From positions 62,001 through 126,000 of the forward strand of contig WGMX01000016.1 of assembly GCA_016124855.1 (NCBI GenBank): a stretch of 64,000 nucleotides of DNA, read 5' to 3'. The translations under genes were made by a program, and so were the position numbers. Below are positions 25,664-35,300 of the stretch, one piece after another. The stretch is from Anaerolineaceae bacterium (GTDB taxonomy: Bacteria > Chloroflexota > Anaerolineae > Aggregatilineales > Phototrophicaceae). The notes below the pieces were generated by a model. That model was not told the origin of the DNA. It saw only the letters and a list, made by a program, of their open reading frames with translations, and did not search any database. How positions within the stretch are numbered: position 1 is the first letter of the stretch; every line of letters begins with the position of its first letter.

Positions 25664-27604
25664 TTAGTCGACTTTCACCAACGACACATCATCTAAAAAT
25701 GCCCAACTGCCGGCATCCGAAACAACTTTCAGATTGATCGTACATTTACCTCCGCTGACCGCGAGATTTGAAATAGTGGGCGTATTCCATGCCAACCAAC
25801 CCGTGTTCACAATATTAACGGTTTGGGTTTCTCCACCGCAGTCACTCGCGGATAATTGTAGCGTCTTTTCACCACCGCCGCCTTGAATCCACGCGCTCAA
25901 ACTATATTTGCCGTCGGGTAAATCCATCACTGTCTGCGAGAGTGTAAAAGCAAACGGCTCTCCTTTCCAATAATGGAGCGCGTAAGTCCCCGAATGGAGA
26001 TTTGAGGCTTCCTTGCTAATATCGGCAGCATCGGAATCTCCATCGACTATCCAAGGCGCAAAGGTACCTGTTTCAAACCCGGAGTTTGCCACATAATTTT
26101 TCTGGGTGGATACTGTAATGGTTAAAATCGCCTTCAAATCTGCTCCATTCACTGTGCCTTGAACCGTGGTTTCCCCACCTTTCGCGAATACGGATGAATC
26201 GGGTGTTTCCCAAGTTACAGGAACATCCCTGATTGAGTCGTCACTAAAGGCCGCTTTAACCTTGGTTGGAAGCGTTGGGGTTTCACCCAATGTCATATCC
26301 AGTTTCGACGGATATGTCCGCGAAATCGTCGCAGGGATTGTGACGCTGCCGCTCTCTGGTTTTACCAGATTAAAGACATTCATTGACGGGAGTGCCTCGC
26401 CCTTAAAACTGAACATCGCTTGATTTTCCCAAGCATCACCTTCCCCGGTTTTCCAGCCTGCTCCTTCCACCGCGATCCAATCTGGTTCCCAGTAGAAGAT
26501 ACCCAAGCCTCTAGCTTTAGGAACCTGCGCCACCGCTTCCATAACGTCGCGCATAGCAGTGGCTTGCCCCAATACAGTGGCCTTATATCCACCAAGATAT
26601 TGTTCCCGCTCGCCACCAAAGAGATTGGGAAAACCATCTTTATCATTCAAAGTCACTGCATAAGCTGTTTCCGCAATAACGACATCTTTGTGGTAACGTT
26701 CGCTGATGTCATTCATATTGCTTTTAAGATCGTCCAAGCTCCCATGCCAATAGCTGTAGTAAGATAAGCCGATAATATCGTAGTCTACCTGCCTTGCAGT
26801 CAGCGCGTCGAACACGGTGCGATACAGCTTGTTATCGCCCCCGTTAGCGAGATGAATGACAATTTTGGCTCGCTTAGCAGGATCATTATTCTGTGGATCA
26901 TTATCCCTTACCGCTTGAATCCCGCTTTTTAATAAGCTGGCAAAACCATCGTAACCCCCAATTTCCTCCGTGCCTTCTTTCCACGTCTTGCCAGTGGGCC
27001 ACAGCATTCCTCCATTGACCTCGTTGCCAATCTGAACCATATCAGGCATGGCTCCTGCTTTAACAAGCGTCTGCATGACTTCTGACGTGTATTCGTATAC
27101 AGCCACTTCCAAGTCTTTTAGATTCAACCCAACCCATGCTTTAGGAATGGTCTGTTTACCGGGATCGGCCCACCAATCGCTATAGTGGAAATCCAACAAA
27201 AACTTGAAGCCCAATGCTTTGGCTCTAGCCGCCATCACAACGGTATTTACTAGATTATTATTGCCGCCTCCCAAAAACTTCCCGTCGGCATCGGTTGGAT
27301 CATTCCAAAGACGCAGTCGAATCCAATTAACTCCGTGTTCCTTAAGAATGGTCAGGCAGTCCTTTTCAACCCCCTTGTCATAGAATTTCCCGCCGCTGTC
27401 TTCAATCTGTTTGAGCATTGAAACATCAGCACCCATTATGAAATCAGCAGGAAGATTTTCAATCGGATTAACATGAATGTCGCTCGCTACCAACTTGGTG
27501 GCAGTGGCGAGCTCCGGTAATCTATTCGCAGAGACAATCAATGGGATATTTAATATCAACCCTATCAGGCATAAGCTCAGTAATAATCCACTTTTTTTAC
27601 GCAT
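25664..27604 (-). CDS. Secreted endo-beta-1,4-galactanase (GH53) with Ig-like and carbohydrate-binding modules
   Basis: This gene encodes 646 residues. A signal peptide (LLLSLCLIGLILNIPLIVSA) is followed by a GH53 domain (about 45-400): FIMGADVSMLKQIEDSGGKFYD at the start, WIRLRLWNDP, FKFLLDFHYSDWWADP, QIGNEVNGGMLWP (acid/base Glu) and VIAETAYA (nucleophile Glu). A Big_4-type Ig module follows (TLPTKVKAAFSDDSIRDVPVTWE), then a C-terminal jelly-roll binding module (about 510-646, NYVANSGFETGTFAPW to FLDDVSLVKV) of the CBM61/CBM4 kind. It cuts beta-1,4-galactan side chains of pectin and arabinogalactan outside the cell. It is divergent from the sugar-binding protein gene across 424 nt, which suggests joint regulation. 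Confidence 0.92.
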   Translation of the reverse strand: MRKKSGLLLSLCLIGLILNIPLIVSANRLPELATATKLVASDIHVNPIENLPADFIMGADVSMLKQIEDSGGKFYDKGVEKDCLTILKEHGVNWIRLRLWNDPTDADGKFLGGGNNNLVNTVVMAARAKALGFKFLLDFHYSDWWADPGKQTIPKAWVGLNLKDLEVAVYEYTSEVMQTLVKAGAMPDMVQIGNEVNGGMLWPTGKTWKEGTEEIGGYDGFASLLKSGIQAVRDNDPQNNDPAKRAKIVIHLANGGDNKLYRTVFDALTARQVDYDIIGLSYYSYWHGSLDDLKSNMNDISERYHKDVVIAETAYAVTLNDKDGFPNLFGGEREQYLGGYKATVLGQATAMRDVMEAVAQVPKARGLGIFYWEPDWIAVEGAGWKTGEGDAWENQAMFSFKGEALPSMNVFNLVKPESGSVTIPATISRTYPSKLDMTLGETPTLPTKVKAAFSDDSIRDVPVTWETPDSSVFAKGGETTVQGTVNGADLKAILTITVSTQKNYVANSGFETGTFAPWIVDGDSDAADISKEASNLHSGTYALHYWKGEPFAFTLSQTVMDLPDGKYSLSAWIQGGGGEKTLQLSASDCGGETQTVNIVNTGWLAWNTPTISNLAVSGGKCTINLKVVSDAGSWAFLDDVSLVKVD

Positions 27605-27791
27605 CTAATCCTCTTCTTGTACTAAATTTGCATTGTCAGCAGCAGTCAGATTTATTAGTCCGCAAATGAATATACAGTGCCAATTCTTATTTCTTGGTCG
27701 CCTATTATAACCTTCAGGCCATCACTCCAATAGCGATATCCCACTGGCACCTCGTATCTTCGCGATTTCTGGTTCCATTGCGAAAAACATT

Positions 27792-27844
27792 AAAACGTGG
27801 GATAACATCATCTTAAAGATGTACTGTTATAATCTCCACGTTTT
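27792..27844. promoter_or_regulatory. Dyad AAAACGTGG...CCACGTTTT overlapping a promoter
   Basis: Nine-base arms (27792-27800 and 27836-27844) enclose a smaller nested dyad, AACA/TGTT, and a CATC-TTAAA-GATG hairpin. The arms could be an operator or an RNA hairpin ending in a T-run. Confidence 0.45.
27828..27833 (+). promoter_or_regulatory. -10 box TATAAT
   Basis: This is a perfect -10 hexamer. The predicted start near 27840 leaves an approximately 190-nt leader before the ATG at 28029. No good -35 is visible, which fits an activator-dependent promoter. Confidence 0.4.
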
Positions 27845-27938
27845 TCATAAACTCGCCAAGTCTTAAAGAGATGTGCGAGTGATGAAACGCCAAGTCGCCG
27901 AAAAATCTGGCTGACTGGCCTAATAGGTTAGGGCCCTC

Positions 27939-27961
27939 CATCGCACCAGCGATGTTTTCTT
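27939..27961 (+). terminator. Possible leader attenuator hairpin
   Basis: A 6-bp stem CATCGC/GCGATG with loop ACCA is followed by TTTTCTT, within the leader and 68 nt before the binding-protein start. It could be a weak or conditional terminator. Confidence 0.4.
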
Positions 27962-28028
27962 AGAAAGTCGTCCCATTAGCGCGAGGTGCTTCGCCGGGAT
28001 GATGCAAAGTTGTGGAGGAGATGTAGTA

Positions 28029-29354
28029 ATGCGCAAACTGTTTAGATTATTGAGTGTCTTATTTGTGTTCGCGCTGGGAGCCGGTGTAATCAGCGCACAA
28101 GACTCGGTCGAATCGGTTGATCCTAAAGGACAATCCATCGTCTATTGGCATCAATATCAGAATGACAGCGCACAGGGTAAAACCATCGCGGCTATTGTTG
28201 ACCAGTTTAATAAAACCAACGAATGGGGAATTACTGTAGATGCTTCATTCCAAGGTTCATATGGGGACATTAGCAAGCTTGTCAACGCTGGCATCACGTC
28301 TGGCGAGCTGCCCAATCTGGTCGCTGGTTACGCCAATGATGCTTCCAGCTACGCCCGTGATAACTCGGCCATAGACATTGCCCCATATATTAGCAGTGAG
28401 AAGTGGGGTCTTGGCACTAATCCGGACATCAACCAAAGTTTGATTGCAGCCGATACTGTAGACGGAAAGGTTCTAGCTTTCCCGAACCAATCCTCTGCTC
28501 AAGTCATCGCCTACAACCAGACGCTACTGACCAAGTTAGGATTTGACGCACCACCGACCACGATTGAGGACTTCAAGACGCAGGCTTGCGCCGCTTCCAA
28601 AGCAACTGGTGATAATGGTGCGAAGATGCAAGGTTTCCCCATCACTACAGACGCTTCTGCCTTCGAATCATGGGTTGCGAGCCAAGGCGGCAGCATTTAC
28701 CACGACGGCGCTTTCGATTTCAGCAGTGACGCGGTCAAGAACACGCTTATGCTGTATCAAGACCTCTACAAAGATGGCTGCGCCTATATTCCGGCGGAAC
28801 GTTTTGGTGAACAAACCGACTTCAATAATGCAGTCGTTCCATTTTATGTCACCAGCACCGCAGGTTTCACATTTATCCTTTCCGGCTTCGATAAGAGTGG
28901 TGTCAAGGCTGACTGGAAGATTATGACCTTCCCACACACAGAAGGCAGTGAAATCATTCAAGCCTTTGTCCCCAGCATCATCATGATGCCTTCGACTCCT
29001 GAAAAGCAGTTGGCAAGCTGGTTATTCTTGAAATATCTGACTACCGCTGATGTCGCTACCCAATGGAGTGCAGGCACCGGTTACTTCAACCCTGTACCGT
29101 CGAGCGCAGAAGCACTGAAGACCGCCACTTTCTCTGCCGCCGGTTTGGCTCCATACTTTAATGAAGCCAACGCTCTGTTCGGCAAAGAAGGAATTAAGGT
29201 TTACTCCAGCCCCGCGATCAGTGCATACAGCAAGGTTCGCGACCTCATCAGCACTGCTATCGCTGATGTGACCAGCAACGGCAAAGATGTTGCTGAAGTT
29301 GCAACCGGATTGCAAACAGCGGCAGACGCAGCACTTAAGGACAGCCAGTCATAA
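28029..29354 (+). CDS. Extracellular solute-binding protein of a sugar ABC transporter (family 1)
   Basis: This gene encodes 441 residues. The signal peptide is MRKLFRLLSVLFVFALGAGVISAQD. The mature part is a family 1 carbohydrate-binding protein: IVYWHQYQNDSAQGKTIAAIVDQFNKTN at the start, LAFPNQSSAQVIAYNQTLLTKLGF at the hinge strand, then WASQ/GSIYHDGAFDF and PSIIMMPSTPEKQLASWLFLKYLT. It captures a sugar and delivers it to MalF/MalG-type permeases. There is no lipobox. GGAGGAG lies about 9 nt before the ATG. Its permeases are probably 21636-24192, unusually separated from it by a P450 and the galactanase. Confidence 0.9.
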   Translation: MRKLFRLLSVLFVFALGAGVISAQDSVESVDPKGQSIVYWHQYQNDSAQGKTIAAIVDQFNKTNEWGITVDASFQGSYGDISKLVNAGITSGELPNLVAGYANDASSYARDNSAIDIAPYISSEKWGLGTNPDINQSLIAADTVDGKVLAFPNQSSAQVIAYNQTLLTKLGFDAPPTTIEDFKTQACAASKATGDNGAKMQGFPITTDASAFESWVASQGGSIYHDGAFDFSSDAVKNTLMLYQDLYKDGCAYIPAERFGEQTDFNNAVVPFYVTSTAGFTFILSGFDKSGVKADWKIMTFPHTEGSEIIQAFVPSIIMMPSTPEKQLASWLFLKYLTTADVATQWSAGTGYFNPVPSSAEALKTATFSAAGLAPYFNEANALFGKEGIKVYSSPAISAYSKVRDLISTAIADVTSNGKDVAEVATGLQTAADAALKDSQS

Positions 29355-29369
29355 GACTGAATCCATAAA

Positions 29370-29402
29370 AAATGGGGTGCAGTAACTGCGCCCCATTTCT
29401 TG
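29370..29402 (+). terminator. Rho-independent terminator
   Basis: A stem AAATGGGG/CCCCATTT extended by GCAG/CTGC, with loop TAA, is followed by CTTGT. It begins 16 nt past the binding-protein stop, between convergent genes. Confidence 0.8.
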
Positions 29403-29426
29403 TCTCAACTCGATTTGATACCCTAA

Positions 29427-30728
29427 CTAGCTCGCGTCAATAATATGATACAAATCCTGTGTTTCGCGGGATGGGTTGATGTTATAAGACGTTTTCAAGG
29501 TTTCGGCTAACTGTCGATACTGTAACAGAGCATCAGCCTTACGTCCCAGCTTCAGGTAAATATTCATAATTTCACGGTGAATGTCTTCGCGTTCCGGTGT
29601 ATGAGCCAAAGATCGCGAGAAAAATCCAAGCGATTGGTTAGTATTGCCGCGCCGCTTGTAAATTCGTCCCAAACTGATGAGCGCCTGTGAATTCAACAAT
29701 CTCAGCTGCTCACGACGTTGTGCAATCCAAGGCATGTCGGTATCTTCTAAAAATGGGGATTTATAAAATTCTACCGCGCGCAGCAATAATTCTTCTTCCT
29801 GGTTCTCGTCTGCGCTGATCATTGCCCGTTCTACATCGGCTTGAAAATCAAACACGTCGTAATGACGCGTCAACTTTTCACCCGGTGTGTAAAATCCACC
29901 GCTATATTGGGTCATCTCATATGTTTTGGAAGGGTCAATTTTTAGGCTTATGCGTTCACTAATCTTGCGTTTTGTGACATGGAAAACATTAGTGGCTTCC
30001 TTGACGGGTAATTCTGGCCAAAAGGTTTCAAAAATTTCGCGCCTTGTTACCAGCGGACGATCCATGAAGAAAAAGAAAAGATTACGAGGCAGTGCGCCAT
30101 CCCAGTTGTCGACAATTTGTCCGTTGACAATGGTATATCCGCTGCCGAAAGCATAAACTTCTAACTGCGGATGTTCTTTTTTTTCTAGTGTGAACATCCC
30201 TTCGTCTTTGCGTCTTTCAGTACCCAGTACAAGCACGTCACCTCGTTGAATTAAGTCGTACCAAGGTTGATGCATCAATAGACGTGAATTAAAAACAAGC
30301 TGCACATTTGCGGGTAAAGCAGGAACTAAACTGGTGACAAATTTATCAAATTCATTATCAAACGGAATTCGATCCAGCTCATCGATATAGAGGGTTATAT
30401 GCTCGCGTTTTATCGCAGCAAGATCGTTTGCCAACGCTTCGGCGAGTGCCGCAGACTTTTTGCGACTTTCAAGCGCTTTCTTTAAATTCTGGCCAAAACC
30501 GCCGTCTAACGATTCAAACTCTTCCACCATTCCGCTCATCCAAGCAGTCAGGCTAGTTTGCTCATCGGTGATGCGATAATATAACAAGCCTGTATGATCA
30601 TTCTCATAAATGTGTGTAAGGAAAAGTGTGCGGTAATTGGTCCAAGGATATAGAAGGATAACTTTTTTACCTGACGACCGTTCACGAAAGGACTCAAGCG
30701 TCACTTTTGTAACGATTTGATGTACCAT
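29427..30728 (-). CDS. BTAD-domain transcriptional regulator with a degenerate ATPase module
   Basis: This gene encodes 433 residues. Residues 1-190 look like the ATPase half of a STAND protein: a Walker-B-like LYIDELDRIP and FNSRLLM. The usual GxxxxGKT P-loop position reads VILLYPWTNYRTLF and is degenerate. Residues about 210-285 form a winged-helix-like DNA-binding module (PLVTRREIFETFWPELPVKEATNVFHVTKRKISE). Residues about 290-430 form the BTAD all-helical TPR-like domain (FQADVERAM, LSLGRIYKRRG, HREIMNIYLKLGRKADALLQYRQL). It probably regulates neighbouring genes; the adjacent binding protein or the divergent O-antigen-ligase-like gene are candidates. No ribosome site is visible before the ATG. 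Confidence 0.82.
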   Translation of the reverse strand: MVHQIVTKVTLESFRERSSGKKVILLYPWTNYRTLFLTHIYENDHTGLLYYRITDEQTSLTAWMSGMVEEFESLDGGFGQNLKKALESRKKSAALAEALANDLAAIKREHITLYIDELDRIPFDNEFDKFVTSLVPALPANVQLVFNSRLLMHQPWYDLIQRGDVLVLGTERRKDEGMFTLEKKEHPQLEVYAFGSGYTIVNGQIVDNWDGALPRNLFFFFMDRPLVTRREIFETFWPELPVKEATNVFHVTKRKISERISLKIDPSKTYEMTQYSGGFYTPGEKLTRHYDVFDFQADVERAMISADENQEEELLLRAVEFYKSPFLEDTDMPWIAQRREQLRLLNSQALISLGRIYKRRGNTNQSLGFFSRSLAHTPEREDIHREIMNIYLKLGRKADALLQYRQLAETLKTSYNINPSRETQDLYHIIDAS

Positions 30729-30857
30729 GTTATGTTAACGTCCTAGCCCGATTATTACGCAAAATTAAGAAAAATTTCTCTAAAGTGTTTACAATAACAC
30801 CATCCTATAAAACTAGCAACTATCTCTCATCCTAATCGAAGTTAACTCCCTTATAGA

Positions 30858-32198
30858 ATGATAAATCTTAACAATATCGTAACATTCATCGCAAAAAATA
30901 CCGTCATTTCCAGAGCTATCAATGCCCTGCTGATTCTTGAACCTTTATTGCTTGCATTCATGGTTTACGCGTTTTGGTATCCGATTGAAAAGCGCTATGC
31001 CTATTTAGGCTTACTAATTTTTGTACCGGTTTTCATGTTTCTGAGGCTGGTCAGTTACGGACGGTTGTTTACACGTTTTCCATTGGACGTTTGGTTTGTC
31101 GCTTTTATCGTGTTAGGAGTCCTCAACCTGTACGTTTCTCCCTTTACATGGGCAAATCCGATGAGCCGATTATATATGCTAGGGCGGCCTGCGCTGGGCA
31201 TGGCTTTATGCGTATATTTCGTCGAATATGTGCGCCTTTACCGCCGCATAAAGGGACTGCTGCTCGCTACGCTCCTGCTTGGATTAGTAATTGGTGGGAT
31301 GGCCTTACTTTCTAGCAATTGGGATAACAAAGGTGATCAACTGGCTATTATGCGGGATTTGCTGCCCCGCTACGCCTATTTCCCCGGCGCGGAAGGTGGT
31401 TTTAATGTCAACGAAATCGCAGGCGGTTTGACGTGGATAGTACCACTTTGTGCGGGACTTATGTTTTGGCGAGGCAAAAGTAATTTTGACAAACTTCTCC
31501 GATGGGGATTCATCGCCGCTTTTATCGCTTCATTTGCAGCGCTGTATTTTGGACAAAGTCGTTTCGCTATCGTGGGTGTGCTTATAACTCTGGTTCCAAT
31601 GATTTATTTTCTGTTTGCTCGTTGGCGGTGGCGATTCGCTGCGAGTGTGGTCGTCATTTTTCTAGGTGTCCTAGAACTGATGATTGTCCGAAATGTGTTT
31701 ACTCCTCCCGGGCAAGCTGTCCTTGCTCAGCGCGATGAAGAGAGTGTAAGTATTCGATTTGACATTTGGGAAAGCGCCCTAAAAATTGTCGAGGATCATC
31801 CTTTTACGGGCGTAGGTATGAACATGTTTCGAGAAAAACCTGTCCGCACGCAGTATCCTGTTCCGGCTTTTAACCAACCCGTTTTACCTCATGCCCACAA
31901 TGAATTCCTTCAAATTGCGACTGATCTGGGTTTACCCGGTTTCGCTCTTTTGTTCACTTGGTATGGGGTAGCCTTTTATGGCCTTGTGCGCACCTATCGC
32001 AACGGTAGTAGTAACCTCAAATTGATGGCGATAGCTGTTGCGGGAGGGTTGTTAGCCCACATCCTTTTTAGTTTGGGAGATGCTGTTGCACTGTGGGATC
32101 GGTTAGCATTTATTTTGTGGTGGTTATTGGCACTTGCAAGCGCAGCATACTGGTTTGTAGACAATAATTTAGATCGAGAATTACCAAACCAAGTTTAA
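30858..32198 (+). CDS. O-antigen ligase/polymerase family membrane protein (WaaL/Wzy-like)
   Basis: This gene encodes 446 residues with about ten transmembrane segments. The diagnostic periplasmic region is HPFTGVGMNMFREKP followed by PHAHNEFLQIATDLGLPGFALL, which carries the conserved Arg and His-Asn-Glu of the O-antigen ligase family. The protein joins or polymerises undecaprenyl-linked glycans at the outer face of the membrane. The specific glycan is unknown, and Chloroflexota lack classic lipopolysaccharide, so a capsule, teichoic-like or S-layer glycan is more likely. It is divergent from the BTAD regulator and 120 nt upstream of the histidine kinase. Confidence 0.88.
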   Translation: MINLNNIVTFIAKNTVISRAINALLILEPLLLAFMVYAFWYPIEKRYAYLGLLIFVPVFMFLRLVSYGRLFTRFPLDVWFVAFIVLGVLNLYVSPFTWANPMSRLYMLGRPALGMALCVYFVEYVRLYRRIKGLLLATLLLGLVIGGMALLSSNWDNKGDQLAIMRDLLPRYAYFPGAEGGFNVNEIAGGLTWIVPLCAGLMFWRGKSNFDKLLRWGFIAAFIASFAALYFGQSRFAIVGVLITLVPMIYFLFARWRWRFAASVVVIFLGVLELMIVRNVFTPPGQAVLAQRDEESVSIRFDIWESALKIVEDHPFTGVGMNMFREKPVRTQYPVPAFNQPVLPHAHNEFLQIATDLGLPGFALLFTWYGVAFYGLVRTYRNGSSNLKLMAIAVAGGLLAHILFSLGDAVALWDRLAFILWWLLALASAAYWFVDNNLDRELPNQV

Positions 32199-32317
32199 TT
32201 GTAGGCAGGCGACAGACATGTTATAGTTAGATCATTGAGACAAAATCAAACCGCAATGTTACATTAACGTTTTAGCATGGTTTGAATTTAATATGAAAAG
32301 TAAGATTTCGGGTTCGA

Positions 32318-35300
32318 ATGCCACCTATACCCGTTTTAGAAAGCAAACCTAAGCCAGCGCCTGACCTGAGAACGTCGTTTCCCCGGATTGCGTTTGTGCT
32401 TCTGCCAATAGTTCCATTATTGGCCTATTTGTTTTTTCCAAGCTTAGCCTTTGTTCATCCTTTAATTATATGGATGGGCTGTTTAAACCTTTTTGTTCTT
32501 ACATATGTCATTAAAGGTCAGATAAACGAGAACTTATCCCGGAGTTATCGAGGATTAAGTGTCCTCACGACGTGGCTGATATTGGATATCGGCGCAGCAT
32601 TGGTGCTTTTATTGTGCGCGGGTACATTGCATTTTGCGCTGGCCTATATCCGTGCCAACAAGAATCGATCCCAAGCGAAGTTTAACCGTTTGGCTGCTTC
32701 CACAATTGATATGATTACTATGAGTGGGATTACACTCTTAGCATCGTGGTTTGTGTACACTTTGTGCAGTGGTCTTATACCGCTTCAGCATTTAACGGCA
32801 AATACGGCGTTCAGCATTGTCGCTTTGCTAGTCACTTATTTTGTGAGCAGTGAAATCAGCCGTTACCTCATTTTGCATCGTTTACGTGGCGACGACTATC
32901 ATCCCATATGGAGCGAAGAACAACGCAGTAATCTACTCATCGATTTGATGCTGCTGCCCGTCATCATTATTCTGCCCATGATCCTCGCAAATGATGGGAT
33001 AACGGTATTTATTCTTTCGAGTTTGGTTGTCACCATCTTTGGTCTGTATCTTTTTCAAACCTATGCTAACAGTTATGAAACCGAGCAAGATCATCAAAAG
33101 AGCGCTGAACTTGTTCGTAAATTAGCACTTGTCAATCAAACAGCGCAAAACGCGATGTTCCGTGTTGACCAAGAATTAGCGTTACAGACCGCTTGCCAGA
33201 CGGCTGCTAGTATTACGCAGGCAAATCGAGCTGCATTGTTCGTTGCAGAACGCGACAGTGATACATTGAGTTTGGTGGAAAGTGTCGGCTTTACAGAGGC
33301 CGAACAAGCTAATGGTTTAAATCTTGCACTGATGAATAACCAGCAATTTGAGCCAGCAGCTTACATTGTTCCAGACATTACAACATTTACAGGCGAAAAC
33401 CCACTTCACGAGTTTAACCAGCATATCAACGTTGCTTCATTCGCTGCGGTTCCATTGCTTTCCGGTAATGCCCTACTAGGCTATCTAGCGGTGTATCACA
33501 ATCAACCGCATCAATACACGACGACGGAACTTGAACTCATCAATATTCTAACGGACCGTGTAGCAGCGGCACTTGACAACGCCCATCTGCTAGATACCTT
33601 GGAATTTCATGCCTTCGAGATGACTCATCTTGTACATCTGTCGCGAATTTCGACTGCCAGTTTAAAACTAGAACAAGTTGCCGCTGACGTTACCAATGTG
33701 CTGCGTCAGATGAGCGCGATGGACTGGGCAATGATCGCACTGCTGGATGATACTTATGTCCTCATGAATGTGGTAGGATTTAGCGGCATCACTACAAACG
33801 GTGAAATTGAAACTTTCCAATATAAACTGCCACAATTTGAAGAAGTGGTCGCTATTCGTAATATGGAAGTGCCACGCCCGCGTTTCATCCGAAGCGACGA
33901 AGCTAATTTATCGCTTCCCCTACGCAGTTATATGGAAATTCATGCGCTGCGGTCGCTGGTGATTGCGCCAATGGTCGCCCATGAAAGTACATTCGGTGTG
34001 GTTTTTCTGGGTACCACTGCCTTCCGCGTTTTGACTGAACGAGAATCCCAACTCATTGAAGCAGCTGCTAACCAAGTCGCCACACAGGTTTATAACGCCC
34101 AGTTGTATTATGAAACACACAATACTTTACGTCACCAATTGGAACAAACGTCACTTATACGCGATATTGTTGAGCGTATTTCCAGTTCGAGAGATTTTAA
34201 TGCCACGATTCAAGATGTTTTCGAAGCTGCTGCACGTACTACCCAAGCCGATATTGTACGCTTGGCACTGCGTACTGAAGTCGATGATCTTTGGGTGATT
34301 GAACAAACTTACAGTGATGGCAAAAGTGAGCGTTTATACAGCCAGCAACCATCTGATGCGGGCATTGCGGGCGAGGTGATGCAGCACGGCAACCGCGTCT
34401 TAGTCCTTAATGGCTTACGAAGCGCAACACCAGACACAGTTTATACCTCATGGCTTGCTATCCCGCTCCAGTGGGATAATCTGATTGTCGGGGTATTAAG
34501 CGTAGGCAGCTTACAAGCAGATTTTTTCAACGAAACTCAAGTCGACTTTCTCAAAAATCTGGGCAGCCATACCATCATTAGTATTCAGAATGAGCGACTG
34601 CTTGATGAATTGACCTATCAGGTTGAGGTACTGACCAGCTTACGCAGTCTCTCCCTATCCCTTTCCAAAGTATTGGATACCCGGTCGGCAGCACTTCGGG
34701 TGATTGAAACGGCAACGGGCATAATGCAGAGCCAGTATGCCGCCATTTACCAGACTAACAGGCAGCCCGCGCCACCCAGTTTGCTGGAACAAACTACCTA
34801 TAACGATTTCCCGTTATCCCCTCCACAATCGCTTGTGATTTCTCATTTAGTGGAACAGGTGGCAAGCAGCGGCCAAATCAAGCTGGTCGAAAATGCCAAT
34901 ATGGTTTATGGAAGCAGATTACCAGATGGAATCCCTTACAATTATCTGGTCGCCGCGCCCATCAAACGCGGTGACCATGTGTATCATATTCTGTGCCTCG
35001 GCTTCACCGAACAACAACGCCTCACAGAACTTGAACTGAATACACTGTCCCTGCTGGCGGTTCAAGCCTCAGCCCATCTTGAAAATGCTGGCTTGAACGA
35101 GGAAATTCATGATGTCAACAGCCGTTTACGGGCGATCCTCGACTCAACACGCGACGGTGTCATCCTATTAGACGACTCAGGCCATATTATTGAAGTCAAT
35201 CCATCGGCTGAACGGTTGATGGGTATCAACCTGCGTGAACACATCAACGAAAATTTGGCGAGCATCCTGCTTCAATACAGCGAATCAAGTACCGATAAAC

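Larger units (their letters stand above)
27605..28028. promoter_or_regulatory. Divergent regulatory region between galactanase and sugar-binding protein
   Basis: These 424 nt contain an imperfect dyad (27792-27844), a consensus -10 inside its right arm (27828-27833), a direct repeat CGCCAAGTC at 27854 and 27888, and several hairpins up to 27961. This gives a transcript leader of about 190 nt for the binding protein. No small gene is seen. Confidence 0.5.

Noticed and set aside
27840-27940. Cyclic-di-GMP (GEMM) or fluoride riboswitch
   Set aside because: The core motifs of both classes are absent. Only scattered similar bases are seen.
32305-32322. GGTTCGAAT, like a tRNA T-loop
   Set aside because: No acceptor or anticodon stems can be formed around it. 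It overlaps the start of the histidine kinase gene.
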